Source: Oscarella lobularis (lineage: Eukaryota > Porifera > Homoscleromorpha > Homosclerophorida > Oscarellidae). Taken from it: a DNA stretch of 64,000 nt. The stretch's first letter is position 1, and every line of letters starts with the position of its first letter. The notes under the pieces were generated by a model. It was not told the DNA's origin. It did not search any database and saw nothing but the letters and a program-made list of their open reading frames with translations. A program made the position numbers and the translations under genes. This document shows positions 1 to 13,848 of the stretch, one piece after another. The stretch covers positions 248,001 to 312,000 of the forward strand of contig NC_089191.1 of the NCBI RefSeq assembly GCF_947507565.1, given 5' to 3'.

Positions 1-3000
1 AGATGACCCACTCTTTTTCTCCTTTTCTCCGCCACCTTTTTTCTCATCTACCATATAATCGACTCTCTTCTTAACACAGCATATAAAACAGTCAAACGCC
101 TCCTTCAGCCAGTCCCACCAACTTTGAAATATTTTTGTCAGCGTTTTTCCTTCATTCGTCACCGTCTTTCCCTCGCGCGTTCCCCACGACCGATTATTCA
201 GATTGCAAACGGAGTAGATAATGAGAAGAACGTATCCGGCGGGCAAACAGAACAAATACCACAGACCGTGCACAATGCACACCATTTCCAACGGATGTAT
301 CACGGCAACGATGAGATACATGGCAATCAAAGCGCCTAAATACCACGTGCTAACCGGAACTTTAGATAAAATATTGACATGGTGCGTAGGCGTCATATTT
401 GTAGGCGTCATATGTGTAGGTGCAGACGTCACAAATTCGAATAGAACGTTAGCCACCGCTTTTGGTTTTGCCGTATGATGATGAGTCGGTTGCGGCGGCG
501 GAATGATCCGCATGGGGTCGATTGTAGGCAAAGGCGAAGGCTCGAATTCGAATCCAGAGGCCACTTGAACGACGACTCCTACTATAACTGCAGCCATGAT
601 AAGCGAGAAAATAAACGTGAGCACTTTTCCGACGTAGAGTTTCGTTTCTTCGCGACAATAAACGTTGACGAAACCGTAAAAAACGCAGGCGGCAGAAAAG
701 ATGGCGAGACTCGTATAGAAAACGGAAAGAGAATTCGAAGTCGAAGCAAAAGCGTACTGAAGTCCAGCCGCCATAATCAGAATAACCGTACCAGGATTGA
801 TTATCGTAGAAAATATCATCGCCGCCTGATAGATTATAAAGAAAATAGAAACGGCGTCGTTGCTGGAAATGACGCTCGCACCTCGAGCGCAAAGTTCGCA
901 CAAATTCGCCATAGTTGACGGTATCCAACGGCGACGCTGTTTGAAAAACTCGTCAAATTCTTCGGGGCAATACGTCTTGCAGTCAGCAGCGGCGGCGTAT
1001 TCGAGTCGCCAGCCGGCGTAGACCATGAGCGTGCATAGCCAACGATCTTCGCCCATGTCTTTCTTGAGAAAATCGGTGCCCTGTTCCACGCGAGAACTGT
1101 AGTCGGCGAGAACGGGGCGGAGAGCGCGGAGGCGAAAAATGCTGAAGCAGCCCGGGCAGCACATGACCGAGCCGAGAACGTGCTCTGCCACTTTTTGAAA
1201 CCAGTGTCCAATTGCGTAATCAAATTTTTGATACCTGAGGGGAAAATCGAGTCTCTATAATGAATTTTGAATTATTTTACTTACCATACAACGGGGCCGT
1301 CTCCGATTGGATGCGTTCGGCCGCAGACGGCGCCAACCTGCCGATCTCTTGCTAGTCGATCGATGAGAATTTCCACCGCCTGTCGATCGAAGTCTATGTC
1401 CGCATCAGTCGTTAAAATGAACGTGTTGTCGTCGTCGAGACCGTCCTGTTCACATCGATGATCCAGAATATAGGACATGTACATGACCTGACTCCAGCGT
1501 TTCTTTTTCTTGTACTTGTTCGGATCTTTGAGGTGGATAAAGAAGGGAAAGTCTTCAGTGATGTTCAAACGCAACTGAAGTCCATACTCGGTTATGTACT
1601 TCTCCATTGTGTCCATATCAACGTGTAGCGTTTCGTGAAGAAGACTTATAAGCTGAAAAGCGGATCGACTAGGATGCTCACCGTTTGCTCCGCCGTCGAA
1701 AAATATATGCGATTCGAAATGACGACGACTGGACTTTGGCAAGAGACTTTGCTCACTAGCAACTGAGTAAATAGACTTGAGCAGTTGGCGCTGTTCTTTC
1801 AACGATTCACGATACATGGTTGTGCATATGAAGACGCGCGCTTGACGACTGTACCTGCTCGGATCAATCAGCTTCTTATCTTCGACCTCCGTGTTGCGAT
1901 TTAGTATGAGACATTGCTCGATGAAGGGACCATTGTAGTAGGATTGAATGAAGAGCTCTTCTTCGCGTATGAGAGCTATTAGTTTGGCTCGATAGACGTA
2001 GAAGACAGAGACGAAGAGCTGAACGAGTCCAAGACAGACAAGTGCGGCAACAGTTCCCTTGACATTCCCGCCGCTATCACATGCTAAATAAGGTGAAGCG
2101 GAGAGTGCCGTGATATCCTGGAAGAATGAAAAGTTAACTTGACACGGTATGATAACGAGAACAGCTGATATGGGAGTGGAGAGAAGAAGAGGTAGAAAAA
2201 AGCCGGCCTTGTGCATTTTCATCGTGCAGGCAAGCCAGGCAAGAAGATAGGCGCCTAGTGTGCTGCAAACATTGACAACAAACGGTCCCAAATACATCCA
2301 ATCGTCAGCTATCTGTTTGAAGCCATCGCGAAGTCTGTCGATGTCAATTACGCTTTCTTGGTGTTTGTCAACTTTTGCTATGACTGCAACGGTGGCAACG
2401 GCGAATGCGGGTGTAAATAGAAGACGCCAAAGTCCGTTTAGAATTCCTGCTTTCCATCTTGCGCTTGCTACGGGGCGATCATCTCCATTGGACCGCATTG
2501 GTTGAGGAATGTTGAGATACTTTTGTACGGGGAAACACCAGACGATGGATAGAAGAATGAGAAGAATTGGAATTAGAGCGAAAGTTGTTATATGATCACT
2601 TGTTATAAATCCCTTTTCAAGCCAAACCAAATCAATGATAATGAGAGCAAACGAGGCTATTTGCAAACAAAGAGCTATTATCATTGCCACCTTGCGAATT
2701 TTCGTATTTCCAACGAATCGTCGCCATCTTTTTGAAGCAACACTTAGATTCTTATCATCTTGACTCATACTGGTTGTTGTTGTCACAAGACTTTCCGCTT
2801 CTTCAGCATTGTTTTGACGTCGTCGTAGCAATTGTTTTCGCTCAGCATTAGCTTTGGAATAGGCTTCACGATTGTGATACATTGCGTAGCCTTTTTGGTT
2901 TTCAATGTCCTGATTGCGATCTAAATCTTTGCGGAAGAGAACCTTGATTTGGTAAATAATTGTCGCAAGAAAGACTCCACAGCTCATTGTAATGGTCAGA

Positions 3001-3586
3001 GCACTGCTTGTAATCTGTGGCGCCACGCCAAAGACAAATATGACCACACAGAGAGATTCTATCGTACTCGTGAAGAAACCCTATGAAAAAAAAAAAGAGT
3101 GAACTCACTCGCACCTGTCATTTGGGGTCGTACCGCGACGATAGACCGACGCGTCGGCCACGGATAATTCTTCCTCACTTTGCTGAAAAGACCACACCAG
3201 ACACATCGCAGAAAGTTGAATGCATACGGTATAAGCACAACGAAGAGAAGCAGCCAGAAAATGCCCTCCTTCGGATACTCAGTACTACTATTAGTGTCCT
3301 TAGTGTTTGACTTGTTGAACTGTTCGACCATAATAGCGAACGAGACGCGACTGGCGACGAGGCAGCTGAGCACCAAGACAAAAGAGAGAATGCGAACGAT
3401 CCATTGAGACGCTCTTAGACACTTGTAAGTCGTTCTGCTCGATTTCTCGTCGTAGATCGATTTCTCGCTCGCCACGGTGAGAATAGGACCTCGTTTACCC
3501 TTGACGCTTTCCTCCGTCAGGCCTGTCTCACCCGTTTCGCTCGTTTCGCCCGATCGTTCGATGATGCCATCACCCGGTCGCGACAT
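1..3586 (-). CDS. CHS: Chitin synthase, metazoan family 2 glycosyltransferase (3' end cut by window edge)
   Basis: Membrane enzyme that polymerises UDP-GlcNAc into chitin. The ATG is at 3584-3586 (MSRPGDGIIE). The N-terminal half carries many transmembrane helices, for example ILSFVLVLSCLVASRVSFAI near residue 70. The catalytic domain has the donor-binding Asp motif TTDADIDFD (about 1400), the acceptor-site GEDRW (about 1050) and the product-site QRRRW (about 940), all intact. More TM helices follow, then a charged Lys/Glu-rich tail that runs past base 1. The first intron is about 3078-3116 (exons join as RPQMT-GFFTS) and another is about 1237-1284 (GPVVW-YQKFDYAIG). The length so far is about 950 residues, within the metazoan chitin synthase range. 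The family call is firm from QRRRW plus EDR and the multi-TM layout. A C-terminal extension outside the window cannot be judged. Confidence 0.95.
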
Positions 3587-4131
3587 ATCGTGCGCGGTGC
3601 GGCGTAACTACTGACACAACGCCGCCGTGCGTGATGCGTATACACTCAAGGAGGAGCACGTGATTTCCTAGTAGCCGAGTCTTCGCGACCTTTCAAACTT
3701 CCCTTTTCGCCGGATGCGGCGCTTTCCTTCCTTGTTCCGCTGAATATGCTTTCTACACGACTCTCAGTTAGCACACGTCGAGACTGAAACGACGAAAACT
3801 TGGCGTCATAGGCTCGTGATCCGAGGGCGTACACCGAACAAACATGTTTACTTCCCTTCGTATTGAAAGCGGAAAAAGATGACGTCGAAGTGCAACTCCC
3901 GCGCGCTAATGCAATATAGTACCAGTCCCACCCAATATTATTTATTAAAATCTGGCGTTCTATAATGACAAACGCGCCAACTTAGAGAGAAAGAGAGAAA
4001 TCTAAAACTATCGACTATAATCCCACTCGCCCAAAAAAGTTTGTTTGTCTAGACTACCCAGCCAAACTTTCCTTTTTTTATACAAAAACTAGCTCTCCCA
4101 ATTTCCTTTTTTTTTCACCCACGTAAAGAGC
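3587..4131. other. Intergenic stretch, chitin synthase promoter and PHACTR 3' region
   Basis: No coding exon recognised. The first 250 bases are CpG-rich and lie upstream of the chitin synthase start. From about 3930 the sequence turns AT-rich and holds TTTATTATTAA-type sequence, which on the minus strand could act as polyadenylation signals for PHACTR. A 62-codon open frame at 3646-3834 has no recognisable content. Confidence 0.5.
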
Positions 4132-6194
4132 TCAAGGCTTATGAAATCGCGTCATGTGAGCGCTCTCAGGATGCACAGCCATTTCATTCTGCTTGAACTC
4201 GTTCAATTCTCGACGTATAGCAGCCTAGTTCCACCCCGCGCGTCTCTTTAGAAACCAAAACGAGAACTAGACTCACCTTATCAGTCTGCTTGAGACGCGT
4301 CCACGGCTTATCAGCTCTATATATAAAAAGATAATAATGAGTAGACTACGACATCCTTGAGGGAATGACTGACCGTCTGTCGTATTCAGCTGCAACTACA
4401 ACCTCAGCATAGTCAGCAAATCTATATGTATATATAAAAGGGAAGGCGTGAGCTGCTTGCTCTAGATGTGACCGCGTTAGATTGAGGTCAGGGTAGGCAA
4501 TTTCCTCAGAGTTATACAGTGAGAAGATGGGGTATCAACAATAGATGCGAGTTTGCTTCTTTAAGGATTAGCATGACACTATTTCATCCGCGGAAAGGAG
4601 GGAGAGAAATCCCGGATCGACTAACTGTTTCTCACCTTATTAGAATCTTTCTGTCTCGCAGTTCTTTCACTGTGGGACGCCGACTCAGCTAAATACCCCG
4701 TGTAATTGAGATGACACGTCTTTTCTCCTCTTCTCACCTTTCTGGATAGAGTTTCCTTGGTTTCTTCCATTTGTACTGCGGCCTCTCTCCTGTTTCTCAC
4801 TAAAACAGCAAACTTAGAACCCACACTACATTCCTAAATAATTCCCGCTACTTTTTAATATGCCTCTGGCCTTGAGTTCATCCGCTGATGGCCTCTGACT
4901 CAGTCTCCTATACGAAAGGATATAGAATAAGAAAGGATAGTCTTATGTACTCGCCTGAATAGTTTCACTGTGATTTCTTCTCGCATTTCAGCGGAATCTG
5001 CGTTGTCTTCGTCGTCACAAACTTCATTCTCTGCACACGGGAAGAAATTAAATGAAAAATCAATTAATCAATCGATTGTTACCATGGTTATCCTGTTGTT
5101 GCTGTCGTTTAGCAGCCCTCCGTTTCTTTGAGTGTAAATGCCGCGCCAAACTGTCCTTCCTCATCACCTTGGCGATCAAACCAGTCGGACGTTCAGTCTG
5201 AGAAGTGGGCTCAGAATCGTGATCATTCTCCCCTTCCTCTTCTTCTTCCTCCTCCTCCTCCTCCTCATGGTGATCTTCATCATCCGGCACAGCGTTCTCC
5301 TTTTCAGTCACCTCCCCATTACCACAATAGCCATCTGAATTAATATTATGCATATCTGAATACTATTTATAACATGGACATCCGATATTTCCACTCTACC
5401 TCCTCCTCCTTGAGCCACATCATCTCGAACATACCGCGGTATCTCTTCCGCGTCGCCAAAGCGAAGATTCCGCGTCGGAGACAGCGGAGTGCCACTCCCC
5501 CCTTTACGCTGCCCATTGGCAACGCGACCGTCGCGAATATTCCCGTCGCTTTGCGAGCGCTTCGATTCGCTCAGACCTCCGGCGGCGGCGGCGGCACCAG
5601 ATCGAGCGACGAGCGCGGAAGCGGCCGCCGATCGAGACGTCGCTTTTCTTCGATCTTGCGAATCTAATTCTAATTATTAAAGGACACTTTTAATTAATTG
5701 AAGCGGATGTGGGGGGCCCCTCCCATATAACCCAAACCATAACGTTTAGACTTAGTCTCTTTAATCGAGTCATAATAATTATAAACAGCCGTCTTTAACG
5801 GCGACGAGCTGTCTTACCTTCTGGAGGCAATAGACCGCGTTCGACGAGTTGTCGACGTTGGGAACGCACCGAAAGTTGTCTCTCGAGTTCTAAGACAGGG
5901 CGAAGTGATCGCGTAGGCGGCGAAGGCGGTCGGATCCTCTTAGGGGGCCTTACTTGTCGACGTATCTTCGAATTTCTTGCTCTTCTTTTTTCGACGCCAT
6001 TTCCACGGGCGAAAGAGACGCGCCAACGTGCTCATTTTGCTGCTGTGACCGCTCCCTCCTGTCGCTGCGCTTTCCGTTGCCGTTGCGCCGCCGCCGCCGC
6101 CCCCGCCGCCGCCGCGACGCTTCTTTGTCGTCTTTTCCGGACGCAGGATTGTCGAGTCGCTGCTCGCGCGTTCGCGAGTCGACGAAAGGTCCAT
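4132..6194 (-). CDS. PHACTR: Phosphatase and actin regulator (PHACTR family)
   Basis: PHACTR proteins bind G-actin through RPEL motifs and the PP1 catalytic subunit through a conserved C-terminus. The ATG is at 6192-6194 (MDLSSTRER). The first exon holds a poly-Gly stretch and the family's basic motif [20 protein letters not shown]. An N-terminal RPEL-like element follows at about 5825-5905 ([20 protein letters not shown]). An acidic linker (Glu run, about 5225-5260) leads to a degenerate element, [15 protein letters not shown] (about 5120-5165). Two good RPELs are [17 protein letters not shown] (about 4862-4912) and [18 protein letters not shown] (about 4637-4690). The C-terminal region includes ADKPWTRL (about 4300) and ends MTRFHKP (4132-4160), the PP1-binding tail. 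At least six short introns were joined by eye. One intron (donor about 4953-4954) appears to use GC rather than GT. Family assignment is confident; inner exon edges are approximate. Confidence 0.88.
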
Positions 6195-6480
6195 TTTTTG
6201 TCTACGGGCTCTTTGTTTGAGTCGAAGGGTGATGACGTTATTCCGGCCCGGATGTTCTGTTTGTTTTAGCGGACGTTTCGATGATTGTTTTTCGTCTCTA
6301 CCTACTCGACTGCGTCGCTTAGACGCTAAGTAAACACCGGAACTTTAGGGAAGCCTGTAGGTGAATCCGGTTTCTGTAGATAGGCGTTGGGTATACGGGA
6401 TGCGGTTGCTAGTAGACGTAGACCGTCCCGGATAGTCAGTAGACTCATTACGGTCACACGCTTTCGGCTTCGCTATCATT
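6195..6480. promoter_or_regulatory. Divergent PHACTR/GALE promoter region
   Basis: This 286-base segment separates the PHACTR and GALE start codons, which point away from each other. It must contain both 5' leaders. No TATA box stands out and CpG is frequent. Function is inferred from position only. Confidence 0.5.
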
Positions 6481-8082
<1,602 letters not shown>

Positions 8083-8232
8083 CATTTAGAAGATCAACTA
8101 TTATATGTGTTCAATGGTATTTGTTATGTATGTAAGCCCGTATATACGGGCTCTCGTAACGAGGTCTCAAACGGCACAGTTTGGCGAACGCGCACAGTTG
8201 CTCGTTTCGTCGTCCAGCAATTGCTCGCCGAG

Positions 8233-9947
8233 ATGGATTTTATTCGATCTCTTGCTCATCCGGACGAGATCGTCGCTCTCCTTCGCTTTCGCTTCGGCGG
8301 CGGTCGCGAAACGATAACTCCCTCTCTGCAAGAAGTAAGACCGTTAGCGCGAGTCGATTTAGCAGAGAAATCTAGTACGAAGATAAAAGAACCCTAACTT
8401 TGCAAAATTCGCGAGTGGGCTCATAGTGGCCTGACATAAGGCCACGCCCCCACAGGAATTTTAATTCTCTTCTACTTGGCTAGGATTCCCTTTCTCCCAA
8501 TATGAAAAAATGCGTCTTCCTACTTAAAAAGACGAGTAGAAGTTTCGCTGCCGTAATCCAAGCACTTGACGAGGAATTACGGTTAGAGAATCTAGAATAT
8601 TGGTCTCAATGTCATGGGGGGAAAAATCGTACTCTAGTCATCCCGTATGCATATTTTACTTGGTGCTGCGCGCTTTGGATACAGTCGAAGACGACATGAC
8701 AATACCCCTAGCAACGAAAGTCCCTCTCCTAAAGACGTTCTATACCCGCCTTGAAGACCCAGAATGGAAATATACAGAGAGTCAAGAAAAGGATAGAATT
8801 GTCCTAGAAGATTTCCCCGTGGTAAAGTGGGATTCGTTTGTGTGTATGAAGCTATAACGACTATTATTAGATTTCCGCTGAGTATCGCGCTCTTGCACCT
8901 TCGTATCGTCAAGTGATTAGCGATATATGTCGTCGTATGGGCGAAGGAATGACGGAGTACCTTGAACAGCATCCAGACACGGAAGAAGACTGGGACAAAG
9001 TGGCTATAAGATATATATCTATATGAACCCTCTGCATGTGAATTGTATTTTTATATAGTATTGCCATTACGTTGCTGGTCTTGTTGGCATTGGATTGTCC
9101 CAGCTCTTCGCCGCTTCCGGCTTAGAAAACGAGCAGATAGGCAAGGAGGAAAAATTAGCCAATGCAATGGGACTATTTCTGCAGAAAACAAACATCATTC
9201 GCGACTACCTTGAAGACATTAATGACGGACGAATATTTTGGCCAAAATCCGTAAAAATGAAAAAGAATCATTTTTTTTCAATTTTTTTCTATAGGTCTGG
9301 AAGAAATTCACTTTGAATTTGGAAGACTTTAAGAGCTCGGAACACAGTCATAAAGCCGTCGCCTGTCTCAACTATCTCGTGACGAATGCACTCCAGCACG
9401 CTCCTGACGTTCTTGAATATATGTCAAAATTGAAAAATCGCAGCGTCTTCAATTTTTGTTCTATACCACAAGCAAGTCGAAATAACGACGCGAGATGAGA
9501 AAACGTTTTTTCCTCCCTATTTGTAGGTAATGGCAATAGGGACTTTGGCTCGTTGTTATAACAACCACCAAGTCTTTACTGGCGTCGTAAAGATTCGGAA
9601 AGGAGAGGCCGTTCGAATGATGATGGAAGCGACTGACATGAATTCGTTTAAGAAAATCATGAGTCAGTGCACCCAGGAAGTAAGAAAGAGGCCCCAATTA
9701 AATTTAAATTTTAGTTTTGGAATTTTTTTAGCTTGGTTCCGAAATTCCTTTTCTTGATCCGTCCGCTGTTCGGACGCTTGAGATCGTTCAGCGAATCATG
9801 ACCCTTTGCTCGCCTGAATGGGCTGGGCTATGTATGAAAAATTCCGCCCAGTCAGGACAGGGCATATTTGGGGCTCTAAAACGGTTTGGAGCTGCTTTTC
9901 TTATTCTCGCAATGACCTGGTCCCTCTGGAGTCCTAACTTTTCATGA
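8233..9947 (+). CDS. FDFT1: Squalene synthase (farnesyl-diphosphate farnesyltransferase)
   Basis: ER-membrane enzyme that condenses two farnesyl diphosphates to squalene, the first committed step of sterol synthesis. It starts [19 protein letters not shown] at 8233. Both Mg-diphosphate aspartate motifs are visible: [10 protein letters not shown] (about 8665-8694) and [17 protein letters not shown] (about 9193-9247). The conserved stretches [36 protein letters not shown] and [11 protein letters not shown] are present. The C-terminus holds a single membrane anchor, [15 protein letters not shown], ending at 9947. Length is about 415 residues, as in animals. About eight short introns. No damage seen; expected to be active. 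Confidence 0.96.
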
Positions 9948-10068
9948 CTAGTCTTTTTGTTCTGTATAAAATGAGAGAAGGGGCGCTGCTGTATAATTGA
10001 ACGACGTCATTCAGGACGTCATCGTACCGCGCGTTGTCTGGTGATGTCATTGTGAGAGCAGAGCGAAA

Positions 10069-11517
10069 ATGCCAGCGAAAATCTCTGAAAGCGAGCTCGA
10101 CGAATGGGTGGAAACGGCGACAAAATGCAGCTATCTTGCCGAACATGATCTAAAGGCAAATCGCACATCGCTACGACTTCCCATTCCAAGAAAAATGACG
10201 CTATGGTGTCTTTTAGCGTCTTTGCGACTACGTGTGCGATCTCTTGATGGAAGAGTCGAACGTACAACCGGTTTCGACTCCGGTAACGGTCTGCGGAGAC
10301 ATTCACGGACAGGTACGAGTTCTTTATACGTTGCCGTAGCCCTAAGGTGCCGTAACAATGGAATGCCTCTTCAGTTCTACGACCTAGAGGAGCTTTTTCG
10401 CACGGGCGGTCAAGTGCCTAACACTAACTACATATTTATGGTACGTAGAATAGAAATCGAGACTAGAATGACGTCGATTCGACTCGTTTTAGGGCGATTT
10501 TGTCGATCGCGGCTATTACAGCCTCGAAACGTTCACTCGTCTCCTCACGTTGAAGGCCAAGTACGTTTCGCGACGCGCGCGAACGTATTCGAATCGATTC
10601 GCGTAGGTATCCATCGAGAATTACTCTTTTGAGAGGAAATCACGAAAGCCGGCAAATCACTCAGGTCTACGGTTTCTATGGTAATATAGCGCCTTCGATT
10701 CCCGGCTGCGGGGGCGGCATTGAGTGAATGACGTCTTAGATGAATGCCAGACCAAATATGGTAATGCCAACGCTTGGAGATACTGTTGTCGCGTTTTTGA
10801 CTACTTGACTGTGGCAGCTGTAAGAGAGAGAGAGAGAGAAATTCCCATGTAGTATCCCCCTTATATATACACATTGCTTAGATTATTGACGAAGAGATAC
10901 TTTGCGTTCACGGTGGCCTTTCTCCAGACATCAGAACAGTTGACCAGGTACACTATGAATAGAGACGATGGGCACCAGAAAATTAATTTCTGCTGCTAGA
11001 TTCGTACGATCGATAGAAACATGGAGATTCCACACCAGGGTGCCTTTTGTGGTAATAAATAAATAAATAAACTAATAATAATAAAGTCTACTCATTCTCT
11101 GATTTTTTTCCAGACATTGTCTGGTCAGATCCTGAGGACGTTGAAACGTGGGCCGTAAGTCCAAGGGGAGCCGGATGGCTCTTTGGTGCCAAAGTCACTA
11201 ACGAGGTCAATTAATTAATTATTTATTTATTGAACGGAACCCCCGTCAAAAAAATATTTCGAATCTAGTTTGTTCACATCAATAATCTGAAATTGATATG
11301 CCGCGCTCACCAATTAGTCCAAGAAGGCTTCAAGTACATGTTCGACGGAAAACTCGTCACAATTTGGTCAGCTCCCAATTATTGCTATCGTTGCGGCAAC
11401 GTCGCCTCGGTGATGTCATTCGAAACGACGGAATTGGGTCAGCCGAAAATTTTCCAAGCGGTTCCCGACGCAGAACGAGTCATACCGCAGCGTCCAACGG
11501 CTCCCTATTTTTTGTAG
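10069..11517 (+). CDS. PPP6C: Serine/threonine protein phosphatase 6 catalytic subunit
   Basis: PPP-family metallophosphatase with cytosolic and nuclear roles (mitosis, NF-kB and DNA-damage control with SAPS/ANKRD partners). It starts [19 protein letters not shown]. Catalytic motifs in order are [16 protein letters not shown] (GDxHG), [13 protein letters not shown] (GDxxDRG), [20 protein letters not shown] (GNHE), [11 protein letters not shown] and [13 protein letters not shown]6-type rather than PP2A/PP4 features are [28 protein letters not shown] and the terminal RPTAPYFL. The exact C-terminal TPYFL of vertebrate PP6 reads APYFL here. Length is about 305 residues with seven or so small introns. 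Confidence 0.96.
10815..10839. repeat. (GA)n microsatellite in PPP6C intron
   Basis: A short run of alternating GA lies inside an intron of the PP6 gene. Confidence 0.7.
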
Positions 11518-11965
11518 AGACAATGACATTGACATTTTTGTCTGTGTCACGTGATAGGAGTGTTCTTGCTCATTTATACATATAATCGCTCTCTCTAGGC
11601 AACGACTCTTGGACAGTGGAACTACGATCTCTTTGAATGATAATCAGGTAGGAAATTGCGGTAACACTAAGTAAATATCTATTAGCAGGAAGTTTGCCCT
11701 AATCGGGTTATTCTTCGCTGTAGAAGCCCTTGTCTTGTAGCATTCACAAGGCTTCTCGACGATACTACAACTTGGTACGTATTAGCGCGACGTCTCGACG
11801 AGTTTTCGAAGCGACGAGCGCGACAGCACACCTCTAAACGTCCTTATCACGTGTCGCTCCCCTGCGTAGATTCCGCTCCATTTGCGCATGCGCATTAACT
11901 TGTGAGGCAACACTGCGAAAAAATCGTACCTTCTTCGACGAAAGTCGTCGCCTAATCGACGCCGA
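11518..11965. other. Intergenic stretch between PPP6C and Src
   Basis: No gene recognised. It holds a TCACGTGA element at about 11549 and another CACGTG at about 11850, and is CpG-rich near the Src start, consistent with a promoter. No convincing exon. Confidence 0.5.
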
Positions 11966-13790
11966 ATGGGCTGCTGTCAAAGCTCAGAAGTACCCAGGTC
12001 GTCGACGCCAACTCAGAAGCCGGCAAACGGCGTAAACGGAGCAAAGGGCGGTCCGACGCGACGCAACGACGATTTCGACGACGTTCGCCGCCCGTCGTTG
12101 GTCGGATCGTACGGGCCGGGTCACGGCATCGCCGCGACTGGTCCCGGCTGCAATCGTCCATCGGTCGTGGGCCCCGGACCGGGCGCGACGCTATTCGTCG
12201 CCGTTTACGACTACGAAGCGCGAACGAGCGACGATTTGAGCTTTCACAAGGCCGAAAAGCTTCAGATATTGAATAATAGCGACGGCGATTGGTGGCAAGC
12301 GCGCTCGCTTACGACCGGTCTCGAAGGCTACATTCCAAGCAACTACGTCGCGCCCTATCAATCCTATCAAGCCGAAGAGTGAGTACTACATTGCTGCGCG
12401 TTAGGGGGAGGCCCGATTGGCGCCAAAGGCGCGCATCGAGGGTTTTTCTTCGCGATACCCGTATAAATCATTCCGCGGCCCGCGCGATCGCTATATCAAG
12501 TGACAAAGCGGTTTGTTACTCTAAGGACGCGAGACTACTCGCGAGACTAGTATACTCATTCATTCATTCATTCATTCATTGGGGGGAAGGGGGATCACGT
12601 GCGCGCGCGCTACAGTGTACGCTCCTTTTCTCTCAGATGGTACCACGGCAAGCTGAAACGAATCGACGCGGAAAAACGCGTTCTCGCGCCGGGAAATCCG
12701 CACGGCGCCTTTCTCATACGCGATAGCGAATCGCAAATGGGAAATTTCTCGATGACGCTTCGCGACGGCGACGCCGTCAAACACTATCGCATCAAAAAGG
12801 CGAACGCGGGCGCCTACTTCATCGCCGCGCGCGCCATGTTCGAATCCCTTCAAGAACTCGTACGCCATTACATGAACATCGCGGACGGTCTCGCGTCACG
12901 CTTAACGCACGTGTGCCCACGCACGACCACGCCCATCACTCGCGACCTCTCCCACGCGACGAAAGACCAATGGGAAATATCGCGTTCGTCGCTTCAACTC
13001 GTGAAGAAACTCGGTTCGGGAAATTTCGGCGAAGTGTGGCAAGGCCTTTGGAATCGCGTCACACCTGTCGCAATAAAAACCCTCAAACCGGGAACGATGG
13101 CTCGATCCGCATTTCTCGAAGAAGCTCAAATTATGAAGAATCTTCGTCACGAGAAACTGATTCAATTATACGCCGTCTGCACGCAAGAGGAGCCCATCTA
13201 CATCATCACGGAGCTCATGACCCACGGTTCTCTACTCGAATATCTCCAAGGGCCGCTCAGCGAATCCCTCGATCTCGCCATTCTCATCGACATGGGCGCG
13301 CAAATTGCATCCGGGATGGCGTATCTCGAAGCCCAACGCTACGTCCATCGCGATCTCGCCGCGCGTAATATTCTCGTCTCCGAGGGTAATATATGCAAAG
13401 TGGCCGATTTCGGCTTGGCGCGACTCATATCGGATAATGAGTACACAGCGCGCGAAGGGGCGAAATTTCCCATTAAGTGGACGGCGCCGGAAGCGGCTCT
13501 ATACGGTCGTTTTACCATAAAATCCGATATATGGTCGTTTGGGGTTCTTCTCACTGAGTTGGTGACGCGTGGACGCATACCGTATCCGGGTATGACGAAT
13601 GCTGAGGTTTTGAAGGCCGTTGAGAATGGCTATCGAATGCCCTGTCCCTATCAATGTCCTGAGCCGCTTTATAATATTATGTTGCACTGCTGGATGCCCG
13701 AACCGGAAGAGAGGCCTACGTTTGAATTTTTGAAATTTAGACTCGAGGATTTTTTTGTGTCGTCAGAGGGCGCCTATCGGGGTCTTGAAT

Positions 13791-13792
<2 letters not shown>
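11966..13792 (+). CDS. Src-family tyrosine kinase
   Basis: Membrane-anchored SH3-SH2-kinase protein of about 520 residues, the size of c-Src. The N-terminus MGCCQSSEV offers Gly2 for myristoylation and Cys3/4 for palmitoylation. A Gly/Pro-rich unique region follows, then SH3 (about 74-130, ALYDY-type [16 protein letters not shown] and [10 protein letters not shown]). SH2 (about 140-235) begins [14 protein letters not shown] and includes [15 protein letters not shown] with the phosphotyrosine-binding Arg. The kinase (about 255-510) has [15 protein letters not shown] (VAIK Lys), [18 protein letters not shown], activation-loop Tyr in [11 protein letters not shown] and PIKWTAPEA. The tail SEGAYRGLE keeps a tyrosine where Csk would act. 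One intron only (about 12381-12636), carrying a TTCA repeat. It could be a Src, Yes or Fyn ancestor; subfamily cannot be assigned. Confidence 0.96.
12556..12580. repeat. (TTCA)n microsatellite in Src intron
   Basis: About six copies of TTCA/CATT lie in the single Src intron just before a G-run and a CACGTG. Confidence 0.8.
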
Positions 13793-13794
<2 letters not shown>

Positions 13795-13827
<33 letters not shown>

Positions 13828-13848
13828 GAGAGAAAGAGAGAGAGACGA
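13795..13848. repeat. (GA)n repeat in Src 3' untranslated region
   Basis: Directly after the Src stop codon the plus strand is almost pure GA for about 50 bases, with a few interruptions (TGAG, AAAG). It is probably part of the Src 3' UTR. Confidence 0.85.

Noticed and set aside
449-928. Open frames on both strands at 449-928
   Set aside because: The real coding frame is the chitin synthase exon on the minus strand, which carries the TM helices and QRRRW; these are its shadows.
5225-5260. Poly-Glu/Pro coding run as an independent gene
   Set aside because: It is the acidic linker of PHACTR on the minus strand; the plus-strand Pro/Leu frames are mirror images.
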